From positions 1-35,764 of the forward strand of contig DATDMT010000075.1 of the NCBI GenBank assembly GCA_036518635.1: DNA of 35,764 nucleotides, written 5' to 3'. The stretch is from AWTP1-18 sp036518635 (lineage in GTDB: Bacteria; Pseudomonadota; Gammaproteobacteria; Burkholderiales; Rhodocyclaceae). The notes beneath the pieces are model-generated. The model was not told where the DNA came from, did no database searches, and saw only the letters and a program-made list of their open reading frames with translations. A program made the position numbers and the translations under genes. Positions 24,123 to 31,181 of the stretch are shown piece by piece. Each line of letters opens with the position of its first letter. Position 1 is the first letter of the stretch.

Positions 24123-25955
24123 TTAATGCCTGGAGCCTTCTAACTCGCCACCCTCCGGCTGCCGCACCGGCAACCAGATGCGGAAGGTCGTCCCCACCCC
24201 CACCTGGCTCTCCACCTCGATCCGCCCGTGGTGCTTTTCGACGATGCTGTAGGACACCGACAGTCCCAGCCCGGTGCCCTGGCCCACCGGCTTGGTAGTG
24301 AAGAAGGGCTCGAACACCCGGTGGAGGTTTTCCGCCGGAATGCCCTTGCCGGTGTCGGCCACTTCGAGCCAGACCTGCTCGCCCGCGACACCGCTGCGCA
24401 GGGTAATGACGCCCTTGTCTTCGATGGCATGGGCCGCATTCACCAGCAGGTTGAGGAACACCTGGTTCAACTGCGGCAACAGGCATTCGACCAGAGGCAG
24501 CTCGCCATATTCCTTCCTGACTTCGCACTTGTATTTCAACTCGTTCCAGACCACGTTGACGGTGCTGTCCAGGCCCTTGTGCAGATCGTCCGGCTGCCAT
24601 TTATCTTCCCGGTCCACATGGGAGAAGTCCTTCAAGTCCTGGACGATCTTGGTGACTCGGTTGATGCCCTGGTTGGTCTCGGCAAGCAGGGACAGCATGT
24701 CTTCCTTGATGAAGGCCAGGTCCATCCGCGCCTGCATTCCGCGAATCCGGGCGGCGGCGTCATCGGGCAGCGCACCTGCCGCCTGCTCATAGGCGGCGAT
24801 CAATTCGATCAACTCCTTGGCATAGTTGCCCAGGGTCCCCAGATTGGAATGCACGAAGCCGATCGGATTGTTGATCTCGTGGGCGACGCCGGCGGCCAAT
24901 TGGCCGATGGCGGCCATCTTCTCGGATTGCAGCAACTGGTTTTGCGCCATTTCCATCTTTGCCAGCAGCGCCTCGATTTCCTTCTGTTCCGCGGCGAGGT
25001 GTGCATTGCTCTCGCGCAACTCGGCGGTGCGACGCGCCACCTCTTCTTCCAGGTACTCGCGGTGCCGCGCCAGCTCGGCATCGCGCGCCGCGAGATGGCC
25101 CAGCATGTCCTTGAAGCCGTCCGCCAGTTCGGTGATTTCGTTGCGCACCGCCCAGGGCTGCGGCGGTGCCTGCTTGCCGTCCATCGACGAGACGAAGGCA
25201 TGCATCGCCGTCACGGTTTGGCGCAGGGGTTGCGTGATGCTGCGGGCGATCAGCGCGGCAAACAGTAGCAGCACGATGCCGAGTCCGGCGGCCAGTAGCA
25301 CGTTGCGGCCGACCTGTTCCCTCACCGCCGCATCCACGTCATCGATGTAGATGCCCGAGCCGATCACCAAACCCCAGGGCTCGAATTTCTTGACGTAGGA
25401 AAGCTTCGGGTAGCGCTGCTCGGTGTAGCCATGCTCTGCGCTGGGCTTCGGCCAATCATAGGTGACGTAGCCCTGGCCGCCCCGATTGACCACGTCCACA
25501 AAGGCCAACAGCAGATTCTTATGGCCGTCGGTAGGCGTAAAGGGGCCGTCGTTGCCGATCCGCTCGCCGGTGACCCGGTTGAATTCCACACCCTCGAGGG
25601 TCTTGCCGTCGAGAGCGGGGATGATCGGATGCATGATCATCTTGGGCGGGCTGTCCACGTCGTTGAGCCAGAAATACTCGCCCTTGTTGTAGCGCATCGC
25701 CTTGATGGCGCTGATGGCCGCCGTCCGGGCAGCAGCCTCGGACAACTCGCCCTTGACCTGCAGTGCGTGGAAGTGGGCCAGCACACTGTGGCCGCTTTCC
25801 ACCAGTTGCCGGGTCCGATCTTCCTTTTCGTGCCACAGCGTCGCACGCAAGGTCACCACGTCGACCACGCTGCCCAGCACGATGCCGCCGATCAACAGCA
25901 TGACGATGGCCCAGATACGGCCGCGAACGCTTAGCTGACTTAAAAAGGAAGGCAT
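24123..25955 (-). CDS. Membrane histidine kinase with periplasmic Cache sensor domain
   Basis: A 610-residue sensor kinase. Membrane segment 1 lies about residues 13-35, a periplasmic Cache-type domain about 40-205 (AMRYNKGEYFWLNDVDSPPK, later GYVTYDWPKP and KKFEPWGLVIGSGIYIDDVD, typical of single-Cache sensors), and membrane segment 2 about 218-240. A HAMP linker and a coiled coil (about 285-345) follow. The phosphoacceptor is His359 in GVAHEINNPIGF. The ATPase domain has the N box near 495 (NQVFLNLLVNAAHAIED), G1 VADTGKGIP and G2 GQGTGLGLSVSYSIVEKHHG. No response regulator is adjacent, so it is an orphan kinase. Cache sensors of this type often bind small organic acids; the ligand is unknown. 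GGAG lies 5 bases before ATG. A class-II FNR-type promoter precedes it. Confidence 0.93.
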   Translation of the reverse strand: MPSFLSQLSVRGRIWAIVMLLIGGIVLGSVVDVVTLRATLWHEKEDRTRQLVESGHSVLAHFHALQVKGELSEAAARTAAISAIKAMRYNKGEYFWLNDVDSPPKMIMHPIIPALDGKTLEGVEFNRVTGERIGNDGPFTPTDGHKNLLLAFVDVVNRGGQGYVTYDWPKPSAEHGYTEQRYPKLSYVKKFEPWGLVIGSGIYIDDVDAAVREQVGRNVLLAAGLGIVLLLFAALIARSITQPLRQTVTAMHAFVSSMDGKQAPPQPWAVRNEITELADGFKDMLGHLAARDAELARHREYLEEEVARRTAELRESNAHLAAEQKEIEALLAKMEMAQNQLLQSEKMAAIGQLAAGVAHEINNPIGFVHSNLGTLGNYAKELIELIAAYEQAAGALPDDAAARIRGMQARMDLAFIKEDMLSLLAETNQGINRVTKIVQDLKDFSHVDREDKWQPDDLHKGLDSTVNVVWNELKYKCEVRKEYGELPLVECLLPQLNQVFLNLLVNAAHAIEDKGVITLRSGVAGEQVWLEVADTGKGIPAENLHRVFEPFFTTKPVGQGTGLGLSVSYSIVEKHHGRIEVESQVGVGTTFRIWLPVRQPEGGELEGSRH

Positions 25956-26014
25956 CCCCGCTCCTTAGCGACGGCCCGATAGTGATTTAAACGCTGCACG
26001 CGCCTAATACTATC

Positions 26015-26020
26015 AATATA
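26015..26020 (-). promoter_or_regulatory. -10 element for the kinase gene
   Basis: Minus-strand TATATT, 5 of 6 match to consensus. It predicts transcription starting near 26007-26008, which puts the FNR-type box centre (26048.5) at about -40.5 to -41.5, the class II activator position. The -35 region is occupied by the box itself. Confidence 0.5.
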
Positions 26021-26041
26021 TGCCTTAAGTCATACTTTTCA

Positions 26042-26055
26042 TTGACCTCCGTCAA
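26042..26055. promoter_or_regulatory. FNR/DNR-type binding site TTGACCTCCGTCAA
   Basis: Perfect inverted repeat TTGAC-N4-GTCAA with the exact spacing of FNR/ANR/DNR boxes (consensus TTGAT-N4-ATCAA; the C/G variant is common for CRP-FNR family members). It lies in the 190-base gap between the divergent kinase and NrfJ-like genes. Positions relative to the candidate -10 elements fit class II activation leftward and class I (about -71) rightward. Confidence 0.6.
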
Positions 26056-26106
26056 ACCGCTCTTACGCCGCAGCGAGCCTACAGCAAGGGGCGGCTACGG
26101 CGGACG

Positions 26107-26112
26107 TAGAAT
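26107..26112 (+). promoter_or_regulatory. Possible -10 element for the NrfJ-like gene
   Basis: TAGAAT, 5 of 6 match, 33 bases before the ATG, without a good -35. A start near 26119-26120 would place the FNR-type box at -70.5 to -71.5, one of the helical-phase positions used for class I activation. Confidence 0.4.
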
Positions 26113-26145
26113 GGCGGCCAATCCAATCACCCGCGGACTTCTCTC

Positions 26146-26511
26146 ATGCGCTCCCTGATCGCCCTGCTCGCCCTCGCCTCCACCGCCGCGCTGGCCGCAC
26201 CGCCCGCCGGCCATCCCTCGCCGGCCCAGTCGGCGGACATGCTGATGCCGGAAAAGGCACCGGCCGCCAAGGACCTGCCGCACCAGGGCAAGGTCAAGAG
26301 CGTGATCGACGCCAACGAGTACACCTACATCGAGGTGACGGACAAGAACGTGGTGCAGTGGATCGCCGCGCCGCTGATGAAGGTCAAGGTCGGCAGCAGC
26401 ATCCGCTACGAAGACGGCGGCCTGATGACCAATTTCTACAGCAAGCTGCTGAAGCGCACCTTCCCCAGTGTGATGTTCGTCGGCCACGTCGCCATCACCG
26501 CTGAGCCCTGA
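26146..26511 (+). CDS. NrfJ-like periplasmic protein
   Basis: A 121-residue protein with a signal peptide (MRSLIALLALASTAALA) and a compact beta-rich domain: GKVKSVIDANEYTYIEVTD, VQWIAAPLMKVKVGSSIRY and LMTNFYSKLLKRTFPSVMFV. This pattern (G-K-V, Y-T-Y, W-x-A-A-P, V-K-V-G, F-x-S-K-x-L-x-R) matches what I recall of NrfJ-related proteins found near periplasmic nitrite-reductase genes in Geobacter and Shewanella; some annotations treat it as an OB-fold-like domain. Exact function unknown. No nrf genes are in the window. The FNR-type box upstream supports a link with anaerobic or nitrogen-oxide growth, but that remains inference. Confidence 0.7.
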   Translation: MRSLIALLALASTAALAAPPAGHPSPAQSADMLMPEKAPAAKDLPHQGKVKSVIDANEYTYIEVTDKNVVQWIAAPLMKVKVGSSIRYEDGGLMTNFYSKLLKRTFPSVMFVGHVAITAEP

Positions 26512-26521
26512 GCTGGCGCCG

Positions 26522-26541
26522 GGCGGCGCCGCAGCGCCGCC
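26522..26541. terminator. Hairpin between convergent NrfJ-like and DUF2149 genes
   Basis: GGCGGCGC (26522-26529), loop CGCA, GCGCCGCC (26534-26541): perfect 8-bp GC-only stem in a 29-base convergent gap, touching the DUF2149 stop codon. No T-tract on either side. Confidence 0.55.
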
Positions 26542-26852
26542 TATTCCGGCACGTAGACGATGGAGCCGTCGGCCATCCGGTAGGCCACCCCGGCCTTGAC
26601 GCCGCGCCCCTGGGTGGCGGCGCCGCTGCCCTGGTAGCGCTCGATCTTCTGGCCGTCCTTGACGACGATTTCCATCTGCGGCGTGCCGGGGTTGCGGATG
26701 AGGGTCAGCTTGTCCTGGCTGAAGGGGTTCAGCGGATTGTTGGCGATGGCCAGCAGCAACGCGGCGATGATCACCAGGAAGACGTCGATCAGGTTCACCA
26801 CCGAGAGGATCGGGTCGTCGGCCTCCATCTCGTCCATCAGCCGCAGCTTCAT
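26541..26852 (-). CDS. DUF2149 family protein (ExbD/TolR-like membrane partner)
   Basis: A 103-residue protein with one N-terminal membrane segment (about residues 18-38) and a short periplasmic domain. The segment NLIDVFLVIIAALLLA carries Asp23 near its start, the same place as the proton-carrying Asp of ExbD (Asp25) and TolR (Asp23). The rest (LTLIRNPGTPQMEIVVKDGQ, then YRMADGSIVYVPE) fits DUF2149. ATG 26852 overlaps the stop of the ExbB-like gene as ATGA, so the two are translationally coupled. Predicted role: the stator's plug or peptidoglycan-facing half of a proton-driven complex. Its target is unknown. I recall DUF2149/ExbB pairs near cobN-like genes in archaea, but no such gene is visible here. 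Confidence 0.8.
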   Translation of the reverse strand: MKLRLMDEMEADDPILSVVNLIDVFLVIIAALLLAIANNPLNPFSQDKLTLIRNPGTPQMEIVVKDGQKIERYQGSGAATQGRGVKAGVAYRMADGSIVYVPE

Positions 26853-27379
26853 TGCGCCACCCCGGAAGCCAGCGCCGCCACGTCGCCATGGCCCGGCAGA
26901 TGGCCGCGGCCGGCTTCGATGGCGGCCAGATCGGTGGCGTACCAACGGCGGCGCACATTGGCGACCCAGTAGGTGATCGCCGCCGCGATCAACGCCAGGA
27001 TCACCGCCGAGAAGGCCACCGTCAGGTTGCGCGAGACATCGGCCAATTGGCCGTCGCCGAGGGCCTTCAGCGCCGGCCCCATGGGGATCATGGTGGCCAC
27101 CAGGCCCAGCATCGGCGCGACCCGGGTGGCAATGCGGACGAACTCCAGGCGCTCGACGGCGAGGGCTTCCAGCGCGGCCAGATTCAAATGCGGCTCCTCG
27201 CGCAATGCGAGCTTCAATTCGAAGCCGGCGGCGACGCCCTGGCGCCGCTGCCAGGACTGCCAGAGGAAGGCGCCGAGGGCGTAGAAGGCATAGAAGAACA
27301 GCAGGCCTATGGCCAGCAGCACTGGCAGCAGGAACAACTGGCTCAAGCCGTACATGGCGAGTTCGAGGGGGCTTTGCAT
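26849..27379 (-). CDS. MotA/TolQ/ExbB family proton channel protein
   Basis: A 176-residue inner-membrane protein. Three membrane segments are visible: about residues 10-35 (LFLLPVLLAIGLLFFYAFYALGAF, shown in part), about 85-105 (RVAPMLGLVATMIPMGPAL, the family signature) and about 120-145 (TVAFSAVILALIAAAITYWV). The cytoplasmic loop lies between the first two. It is shorter than ExbB (about 240) but has the core fold. I chose ATG 27379, with GGAG 6 bases upstream, over ATG 27391. It forms an operon with the Sel1 gene upstream (24-base gap) and the DUF2149 gene downstream (ATGA overlap). With DUF2149 it should form a proton-driven motor unit like ExbBD or TolQR. No TonB/TolA-like protein is encoded next to it. 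Confidence 0.85.
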   Translation of the reverse strand: MQSPLELAMYGLSQLFLLPVLLAIGLLFFYAFYALGAFLWQSWQRRQGVAAGFELKLALREEPHLNLAALEALAVERLEFVRIATRVAPMLGLVATMIPMGPALKALGDGQLADVSRNLTVAFSAVILALIAAAITYWVANVRRRWYATDLAAIEAGRGHLPGHGDVAALASGVAQ

Positions 27380-27403
27380 CTCAGGCTCCATTCAGGTTGG
27401 GGG

Positions 27404-28348
27404 TCAGGCGCGGGCGGGGTTGTAGGCGGGAATGGCGTAGCCGCGCTCGGCCTGGCGCAGCAGGCCGACGCTGAAAGCCAGGGCCAACATCAGCAGTAGC
27501 AGGAGCGACTGGTTTGTTGAGCCGTGTTCGGGGGGCGGCTGTTCGACGCGATCCAGGCGCTGGCCGGTCACGGTCTCGACGCGAGGCGCCAGTTGCACCT
27601 CGGCGGCCGCCTGCGGTGGCGGCGCCTTGGCCGGTTCGGCCAGGGTATCCGCGTGCTGGCCCAGACTGCGCGCCTGCACGGTCGCCGCGGCCGGCGGCTC
27701 GCGCCAGGTGGCCGGCAGCGAAGCGTTGTCGCCGTTGATCGGCGCATAGGCGGAAGGCGGCGGCGTGCCGGCGCCGATGCCGTTCATGTCGCGCTCGCCG
27801 GTGTGATAGCCGGTGGCGAGAAAATCCCTGGCCTCCTGGCTGCCCTCGGCGGCGGCCTCCTTGAACCAGCGCAGCGCCGCCTCCTGGTCCTGGGGCACGC
27901 CGCGCCCCTGGTGCAGCGCCGTGGCGTAGTGCAGCTTGCCCAGGGTGGCGTAGTCGCCATTGCCGCTCTCCGCGGCGCGGCGAAACATCGCCGCGGCCTT
28001 GGCCGAATCCTGCGGGACGCCCTTGCCTTCCTCCAGCAGCAGGCCCTTCCAGATCATCGCCCCCGCATAGCCGGCAGCGATGCATTTGTCGAAGACCTTG
28101 TTGGCGGTTTCATGGTCGCCGCACTTCTCGATCAGGTAGCCCATGGCGCAGGTGATGATCCCCGCCGGCTGCTCGGCGATGTGCTGGATGCTCATGTCGC
28201 CCTCGACGTTGTCCAGGTCGCTGGGCACCGTCGGCTGGACCGGCTTGCTGCCGCAGAGGAAGTTGTCGGCGCGGACCGGGGTCGCCGCCAGGGCCAGGAT
28301 CAACGCCAGACAAGGCAGCAGGGCAACGAAGGATACGGGGCGGACCAC
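27404..28348 (-). CDS. Membrane-anchored periplasmic Sel1-repeat protein
   Basis: A 314-residue protein beginning with a signal peptide (VALLPCLALILALAATPVRA, cleavage near residue 27). Two Sel1-like repeats lie about residues 90-180 (AMIWKGLLLEEGKGVPQDSA, then YATALHQGRGVPQDQEAALR). A Pro/Ala-rich linker follows, then a C-terminal membrane segment (SLLLLLMLALAFSVGLL, about 280-297). Cysteines in NFLCGSKP, ITCAMGY, IEKCGD and DKCIAAG could form disulfides in the periplasm. Start is GTG 28348 with GAGGAA 5-10 bases upstream. It is the first gene of the Sel1/ExbB/DUF2149 operon, and its anchored periplasmic topology makes it a candidate for the part moved by, or attached to, the proton channel. 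Function not known. Confidence 0.8.
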   Translation of the reverse strand: MVRPVSFVALLPCLALILALAATPVRADNFLCGSKPVQPTVPSDLDNVEGDMSIQHIAEQPAGIITCAMGYLIEKCGDHETANKVFDKCIAAGYAGAMIWKGLLLEEGKGVPQDSAKAAAMFRRAAESGNGDYATLGKLHYATALHQGRGVPQDQEAALRWFKEAAAEGSQEARDFLATGYHTGERDMNGIGAGTPPPSAYAPINGDNASLPATWREPPAAATVQARSLGQHADTLAEPAKAPPPQAAAEVQLAPRVETVTGQRLDRVEQPPPEHGSTNQSLLLLLMLALAFSVGLLRQAERGYAIPAYNPARA

Positions 28349-28429
28349 GGGCGGTTCCTCGTGAAGCGGGACAGTGCTTCAGTCTGGTGTGCGCCCGGCG
28401 AGGCGTCATGAGCAAATGACACCGGCGGT

Positions 28430-28448
28430 GGCGGGCAAACTGCCCGCC
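28430..28448 (-). terminator. Hairpin after the HCCA-isomerase-like gene
   Basis: GGCGGGCA/TGCCCGCC, 8-bp stem with a 3-base loop, beginning 2 bases after the stop codon on the minus strand. No T-tract follows. It lies between this gene and the Sel1 operon. Confidence 0.5.
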
Positions 28449-28450
28449 GG

Positions 28451-29068
28451 TTACGACGCTTCGTGGCGGAGGGCGGTGAAAGCGGCGAACTCCAGGGCGT
28501 CGTCGAGGCGGTCGTTGCCCCAGAACATTTCCTCGCCGACGAAGAAGGTCGGCGCGCCGAATATGCCGCGCAGGCGGGCGGCCTCGGTCTGTTCGCGCAG
28601 GGCCAGCTTGTTCGCCGCCGTGGTCGCCTGTTCGATGATCTCCGCCGCCGGCAGGCCGAGATCATGCAGCACCTGGCTGACCACGGCCGAGTCGTCGATT
28701 GCCATGTCGCGGGCGAAGTTGAGCAACATGATGCGTTTGCTGAACTCGCTGATCCAGGGCTGCTCGGCGCCGAGCAAGGCGACCCGCAGCGGCAGTACGG
28801 CGGAGCGTGGAAAGGTACTGGGGCGGGCCAGGGGCAGCAGGTATTTGGCAGCCTGGCGGGCGATGTCCTTCCAGATGTATTCGGCCATCGGCGGCCGCAC
28901 CAGGGCCGACGGCCCGGCCATGCCGAAGGAGCGGAAGATCGGCCCGAGCAGAAAGGGCTTCCACTGCACCGTAACGCCCGAGCGCGCGGCGGCATCGTCG
29001 ATGCGCATCACGCTGAGGTAGCTGTAGTTGCTGCTGTAGTCGAACCAGAACTCGATCGGCGGCGGCAT
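28451..29068 (-). CDS. DsbA/kappa-GST family protein (2-hydroxychromene-2-carboxylate isomerase-like)
   Basis: A 205-residue thioredoxin-fold protein of the HCCA isomerase type. It starts with PIEFWFDYSSNYSYLSVMRI, where the Ser-x-Tyr-Ser motif replaces the Cys-x-x-Cys of DsbA and binds glutathione in characterised relatives. The middle is helical, and it ends with the typical IFGAPTFFVGEEMFWGNDRL followed by DDALEFA. The family isomerises hydroxychromene carboxylates in naphthalene degradation, but most genomic members have other, unknown substrates; no aromatic-degradation genes are near. I chose ATG 29068, with GGAG 8 bases upstream; ATG 29092 overlaps the stop of the upstream hydrolase (ATGA) and is an alternative adding 8 residues. 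Co-transcribed with the hydrolase. Confidence 0.88.
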   Translation of the reverse strand: MPPPIEFWFDYSSNYSYLSVMRIDDAAARSGVTVQWKPFLLGPIFRSFGMAGPSALVRPPMAEYIWKDIARQAAKYLLPLARPSTFPRSAVLPLRVALLGAEQPWISEFSKRIMLLNFARDMAIDDSAVVSQVLHDLGLPAAEIIEQATTAANKLALREQTEAARLRGIFGAPTFFVGEEMFWGNDRLDDALEFAAFTALRHEAS

Positions 29069-29088
29069 GGGGAAATCTCCAGGATGGT

Positions 29089-30045
29089 TCATTGTGCCAG
29101 CCCCATGACGCGCCGTTCCGCCGGCGCCAGCAGCGCCGGGCCGAATTCCGCCGGCACTTCCCCGTGGCGCAGCCAGTGCAGGGGCAGCGGCCAGAGCCGG
29201 CGCTCGAAACGGCTGTGGAAAAAGGAGAAGTGGCCCAGCTCGCTCTCGCCGATCATCGCCGGGGCAATGCGCACATGGCGGTGTGGGCTGCCGCTGTAGT
29301 AACCGAGCAGGCGCTCGATGGCGGCGACGGTGCCGAACTGGTCGTCGCTGGCGCTGACCGCCAGGATCGGCGCCGTCACCGCGGCAAAGTGCTGCATGGC
29401 GCGCTGGCCCTCGGCGGGCTGGCGCCAGCGCTGCTCGAAGCGACGATGGCTGACGCTCCAGTTGCGCACCACGCCCTTCGGCGTGTCTTCCATCCAGCCC
29501 AGGCGCTTGGCCGGAAAGTAACCCAGCAGCTCGGTCACCAGAGGCATCAGCACGTGCCATTTGAGCAACATGCCGAAGCGCTGACGCGGCTCGTAGTCGC
29601 GCCAGTAGGCGAACTGGGAACCCATGGTGAAAATGCGGGCGATGCGCTGGCAGGAGGGCGCCAGGCCAATGATGAAACCGCCGATGCTGTGGGCCACCAC
29701 GTGGATCGGCTGACCGGGGAAATCCGCGGCGGCGTGGTTCAGCACCGCCTCGAAATCGAGCCGCCCCCAATCCACCCAGGAGGCCTTGAAGCCGCGCAGC
29801 GAAGCCGGGCGCGACTCGCCGATGCCGCGGTAGTCGTAGCTGATGACATCGAAGCCGTGGCCGTGCAGATAGGCGGCGAAGGGCGCGTAGTAGCGGCAGC
29901 GCACCGAGGTGGCGGGATTGATGATCGCCAGGGGCCGCGCCGCGCCCACTTCTGCGGCGGCGTGGCGCCAGACGAAGCCGTGCAGCGGGTAGCCGTCGCT
30001 GGCGCGCAGGCTGAACTTGCTCGGTAGCTTGCTGCTTTGATCCAT
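29089..30045 (-). CDS. Alpha/beta hydrolase
   Basis: A 318-residue cytoplasmic alpha/beta hydrolase, of the group annotated as predicted esterases (COG4757-like). Nucleophile Ser120 lies in VVAHSIGGFIIG; the acid is likely the Asp of SASDDQFGT and the base the His of ELGHFSFFH. The N-terminal block LAIINPATSVRCRYYAPFAAY and FDVISYDYRGIGESRP is typical. I chose ATG 30045 (MDQSSKLPSKF), with GGGAG 6 bases upstream, over an in-frame ATG at 30114. The stop codon overlaps a possible start of the HCCA-isomerase-like gene. Substrate unknown. Confidence 0.9.
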   Translation of the reverse strand: MDQSSKLPSKFSLRASDGYPLHGFVWRHAAAEVGAARPLAIINPATSVRCRYYAPFAAYLHGHGFDVISYDYRGIGESRPASLRGFKASWVDWGRLDFEAVLNHAAADFPGQPIHVVAHSIGGFIIGLAPSCQRIARIFTMGSQFAYWRDYEPRQRFGMLLKWHVLMPLVTELLGYFPAKRLGWMEDTPKGVVRNWSVSHRRFEQRWRQPAEGQRAMQHFAAVTAPILAVSASDDQFGTVAAIERLLGYYSGSPHRHVRIAPAMIGESELGHFSFFHSRFERRLWPLPLHWLRHGEVPAEFGPALLAPAERRVMGLAQ

Positions 30046-30134
30046 CGTCACTCCCTTTACCGCGGCACCGGGTGCGGCGCGCCAACGCCACCATTGAATG
30101 CCGTTCGGGTGCAAGCTTCAAGCGAAATCGCCGT

Positions 30135-30167
30135 GCGCTTCGCATGCGTGCAGCGCATGCGAAGCGC
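30135..30167 (-). terminator. Strong hairpin after the LysR gene
   Basis: GCGCTTCGCATGCG (30135-30148) and CGCATGCGAAGCGC (30154-30167): perfect 14-bp stem with a 5-base loop, beginning one base after the LysR stop codon on the minus strand. No T-run follows, but the length and position make a terminator or mRNA-end stabiliser likely. The rest of the 123-base gap before the hydrolase holds no gene. Confidence 0.65.
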
Positions 30168-30168
30168 C

Positions 30169-31083
30169 TCAGCCCGTCACCACCTCCGCCGCCTCCTCAC
30201 GCAACCAATCGCTAACCTTGCGCACGTCATCGCCGGCCTGCGGGTCGGCTTCGATCAGCCAGAAGGCGTAGGGTGAATCGTTGCGCTGGCGCGCCGTGGC
30301 GAGCTGCATCAGGCGGCCGTCGGCCAGCATCGGCCGGATCAGCTCGAGGCGGCCGAGGGCCACGCCCTGGCCGGCCACCGCCGCCTGGATCATCTGGTCG
30401 TACTGATTGAAATGCAGCACGCTCTTCGGCCGCGCCTGCAGCCAGCCCATGGCCGCCAGCAGCTCGCCCCACTGCAGCCAGGGGCGGCGCACGTCGTCGA
30501 ATTCCAGCAGGCAGAGCTGGGAAATCGCCTTGGCCGAGGTGATCGACTTGAGGCCGAGGGAGGGATGGGCCACCGGCACGATAGTCTCGCCGAACAGGCG
30601 CATCGCCCCCGGCGGCATGGCCGACTGGGGCCCGTAGCGAATCGCCAGGTCGATGCCTTCGCTCCGCAGGTCGGCCAACTGATTGTTGGCGGCGACCCGC
30701 AGGTCGATGCCCGGATGGCGCTGTTGCAGGCGGCCCAGCCGCGGCAACAGCCACAGGCCGGCGACGCCGGTGGTGGTGGAGACGGTGACCGGCCGCCGCG
30801 ACTCGGCCGCGCGCACCGCGCCGACCACGTCCTGCAATTGCTGCATGGCGCTGTCGGCGCTACGAAACAGGCGTTCGCCCTCGGCGGTGAAGGCAATCGA
30901 GCGGTGGCCGCGCACCAGCAGCTTGACCCCCAGCGCCTGCTCCAGGGCATGGACCTGACGGCTGACCGCCGACTGGGTGAGACACAGGTCGGCGGCGGCA
31001 AGAGTGATGCTCATGCGCCGGCCGACGGCGACGAAACCGCGCACCAGATCCAGGGAGGGAAGCTTGACCAGGGGAACAAACAT
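30169..31083 (-). CDS. LysR family transcriptional regulator (GcvA-like)
   Basis: A 304-residue LysR-type regulator. The winged helix-turn-helix spans about residues 7-65 (LDLVRGFVAVGRRMSITLAA, then LTQSAVSRQVHALEQALG). The effector-binding domain follows (about 92-295), with GVAGLWLLPRLGRLQQRHPG and DLAIRYG, the latter typical of the GcvA subgroup. The C-terminal WLREEAAE is normal. It is on the same strand as the sulfurtransferase (98-base gap) and as the hydrolase downstream (beyond a strong hairpin). LysR regulators usually control a divergent gene, but none is divergent here, so the target is uncertain. A minus-strand CATAAT (31127-31122) could be its -10. Confidence 0.93.
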   Translation of the reverse strand: MFVPLVKLPSLDLVRGFVAVGRRMSITLAAADLCLTQSAVSRQVHALEQALGVKLLVRGHRSIAFTAEGERLFRSADSAMQQLQDVVGAVRAAESRRPVTVSTTTGVAGLWLLPRLGRLQQRHPGIDLRVAANNQLADLRSEGIDLAIRYGPQSAMPPGAMRLFGETIVPVAHPSLGLKSITSAKAISQLCLLEFDDVRRPWLQWGELLAAMGWLQARPKSVLHFNQYDQMIQAAVAGQGVALGRLELIRPMLADGRLMQLATARQRNDSPYAFWLIEADPQAGDDVRKVSDWLREEAAEVVTG

Positions 31084-31181
31084 GCGTGCACCTCATGCGT
31101 GACGACCGCGGAGCAAGCGCCATTATGCGGTCGGCAGGCCCCTGCGGCGCGCTGACGGGAGGGCCGGAGCGAAAGCCGCGC

